A stretch of 5,456 bases of DNA, taken from NCBI GenBank assembly GCA_030695285.1, contig JAUYTF010000370.1, positions 1 through 5,456 on the forward strand, written 5' to 3'. The notes beneath the pieces are model-generated. The model did no database searches, was not told the DNA's origin, and was given only the letters and a program-made list of their open reading frames with translations. This stretch comes from Eubacteriales bacterium (lineage in GTDB: Bacteria; Bacillota; Clostridia; Christensenellales; CAG-138). A program made the translations under genes and the position numbers. Shown piece after piece: positions 5,167 through 5,456 of the stretch (the stretch's first letter is position 1; each line of letters opens with the position of its first letter).

Positions 5167-5224
5167 GGAATTTTCAAGAAAAACTGCAATCGCCCACGGA
5201 TTGAAACACAAAGGAGTTTTCCGA

Positions 5225-5456
5225 ATGGGATTCATCGATACATTGCTTGGCAACACAAGTACAAGCCGACTGAAAAAACTGCAGCCGTATGTCCGGCAGA
5301 TCAGCGAGCTGGAGCCGCAGATCCAGGCGATGACGGACGAACAGCTTTGCGGGCAGACTGCTATTCTGCGCGAACGCCTTAAAAACGGCGCGACGCTTGA
5401 CGACATCATGATCGAGGCGTTTGCAACCGTGCGCGAGGCGGCGGTGCGCACCGTCG
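5225..5456 (+). CDS. secA: Preprotein translocase ATPase SecA, N-terminal part, cut by the window end
   Basis: SecA is the cytosolic ATPase motor that pushes unfolded preproteins through the SecYEG channel. Only 77 residues are present of a family usually around 800-900. The start MGFIDTLLGNTSTSRLKKLQ is followed by helices containing ISELEPQIQAMTDEQL (26-41) and GQTAILRERLKNGATLDDI (43-61). The segment EAFATVREAAVRT (64-76) is the conserved SecA stretch just upstream of the nucleotide-binding domain, which lies beyond the window. AAGGAG at 5211-5216, 8 bases before ATG 5225, supports this start. The frame is also open back to an ATG at 5111, but the usual SecA N-terminus begins at MGFI. The gene has its own promoter and a hairpin-bearing leader. 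Cys42 replaces the residue I would expect to be arginine or similar; this is probably neutral. Confidence 0.96.
   Translation, partial: MGFIDTLLGNTSTSRLKKLQPYVRQISELEPQIQAMTDEQLCGQTAILRERLKNGATLDDIMIEAFATVREAAVRTV

Noticed and set aside
5005..5382. Plus-strand open frame of 125 residues spanning the terminator, secA promoter and secA start
   Set aside because: It crosses regulatory signals and overlaps secA in another frame. It has no family resemblance.

Overview
The window reads as a chromosomal segment from a fairly G+C-rich Bacillota/Clostridia-type bacterium. This is inferred from strong AGGAGG-type ribosome binding sites, sigma-A promoters, intrinsic terminators and the Clostridia-like SecA N-terminus at the right edge. 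All supported genes lie on the + strand. No transposase, integrase, tRNA, rRNA or CRISPR array is visible.

Left edge (2-742): a strikingly AT-rich gene, probably cut by the window edge, encodes a protein with an R-x5-H motif like those of HEPN-type domains. Its composition differs from everything to its right, so it is probably acquired DNA.

Sulfur operon (856-3612): a small two-helix membrane protein with two cysteines resembling DUF6132 overlaps, through ATGA, a large fused enzyme gene. The enzyme is one 821-residue chain: a CoA-disulfide/persulfide reductase (FAD, NADH, active Cys43), a rhodanese (Cys515), a TusA-like sulfur carrier (Cys590) and a DsrE-like domain (Cys782). It probably passes sulfane sulfur from cysteine to cysteine and reduces persulfides with NADH. 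At the rhodanese/TusA junction there is a perfect Shine-Dalgarno followed by an in-frame ATG, so a separate TusA-DsrE protein may also be made. A good intrinsic terminator closes the operon.

Middle (3613-4894): a near-consensus promoter drives an uncharacterised 142-residue protein. It is followed by a gene-free stretch holding six head-to-tail copies of a 20-bp repeat, an orphan partial copy inside a hairpin loop, and an extended -10 promoter overlapped by a perfect 7+7 palindrome. That promoter precedes a gene for a bacterial PH-domain (bPH_2-like) protein.

Right edge (4895-5456): about 145 bases of potentially structured sequence, including a possible H-type pseudoknot, end in an intrinsic terminator. 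Immediately after it come an extended -10 promoter, a 5' leader with a perfect 10-bp hairpin, and the first 77 codons of secA.

The best leads are the internal start in the fused sulfur enzyme, the 20-bp tandem array, and the structured region upstream of secA. The multidomain sulfur enzyme itself belongs to a known type of architecture.
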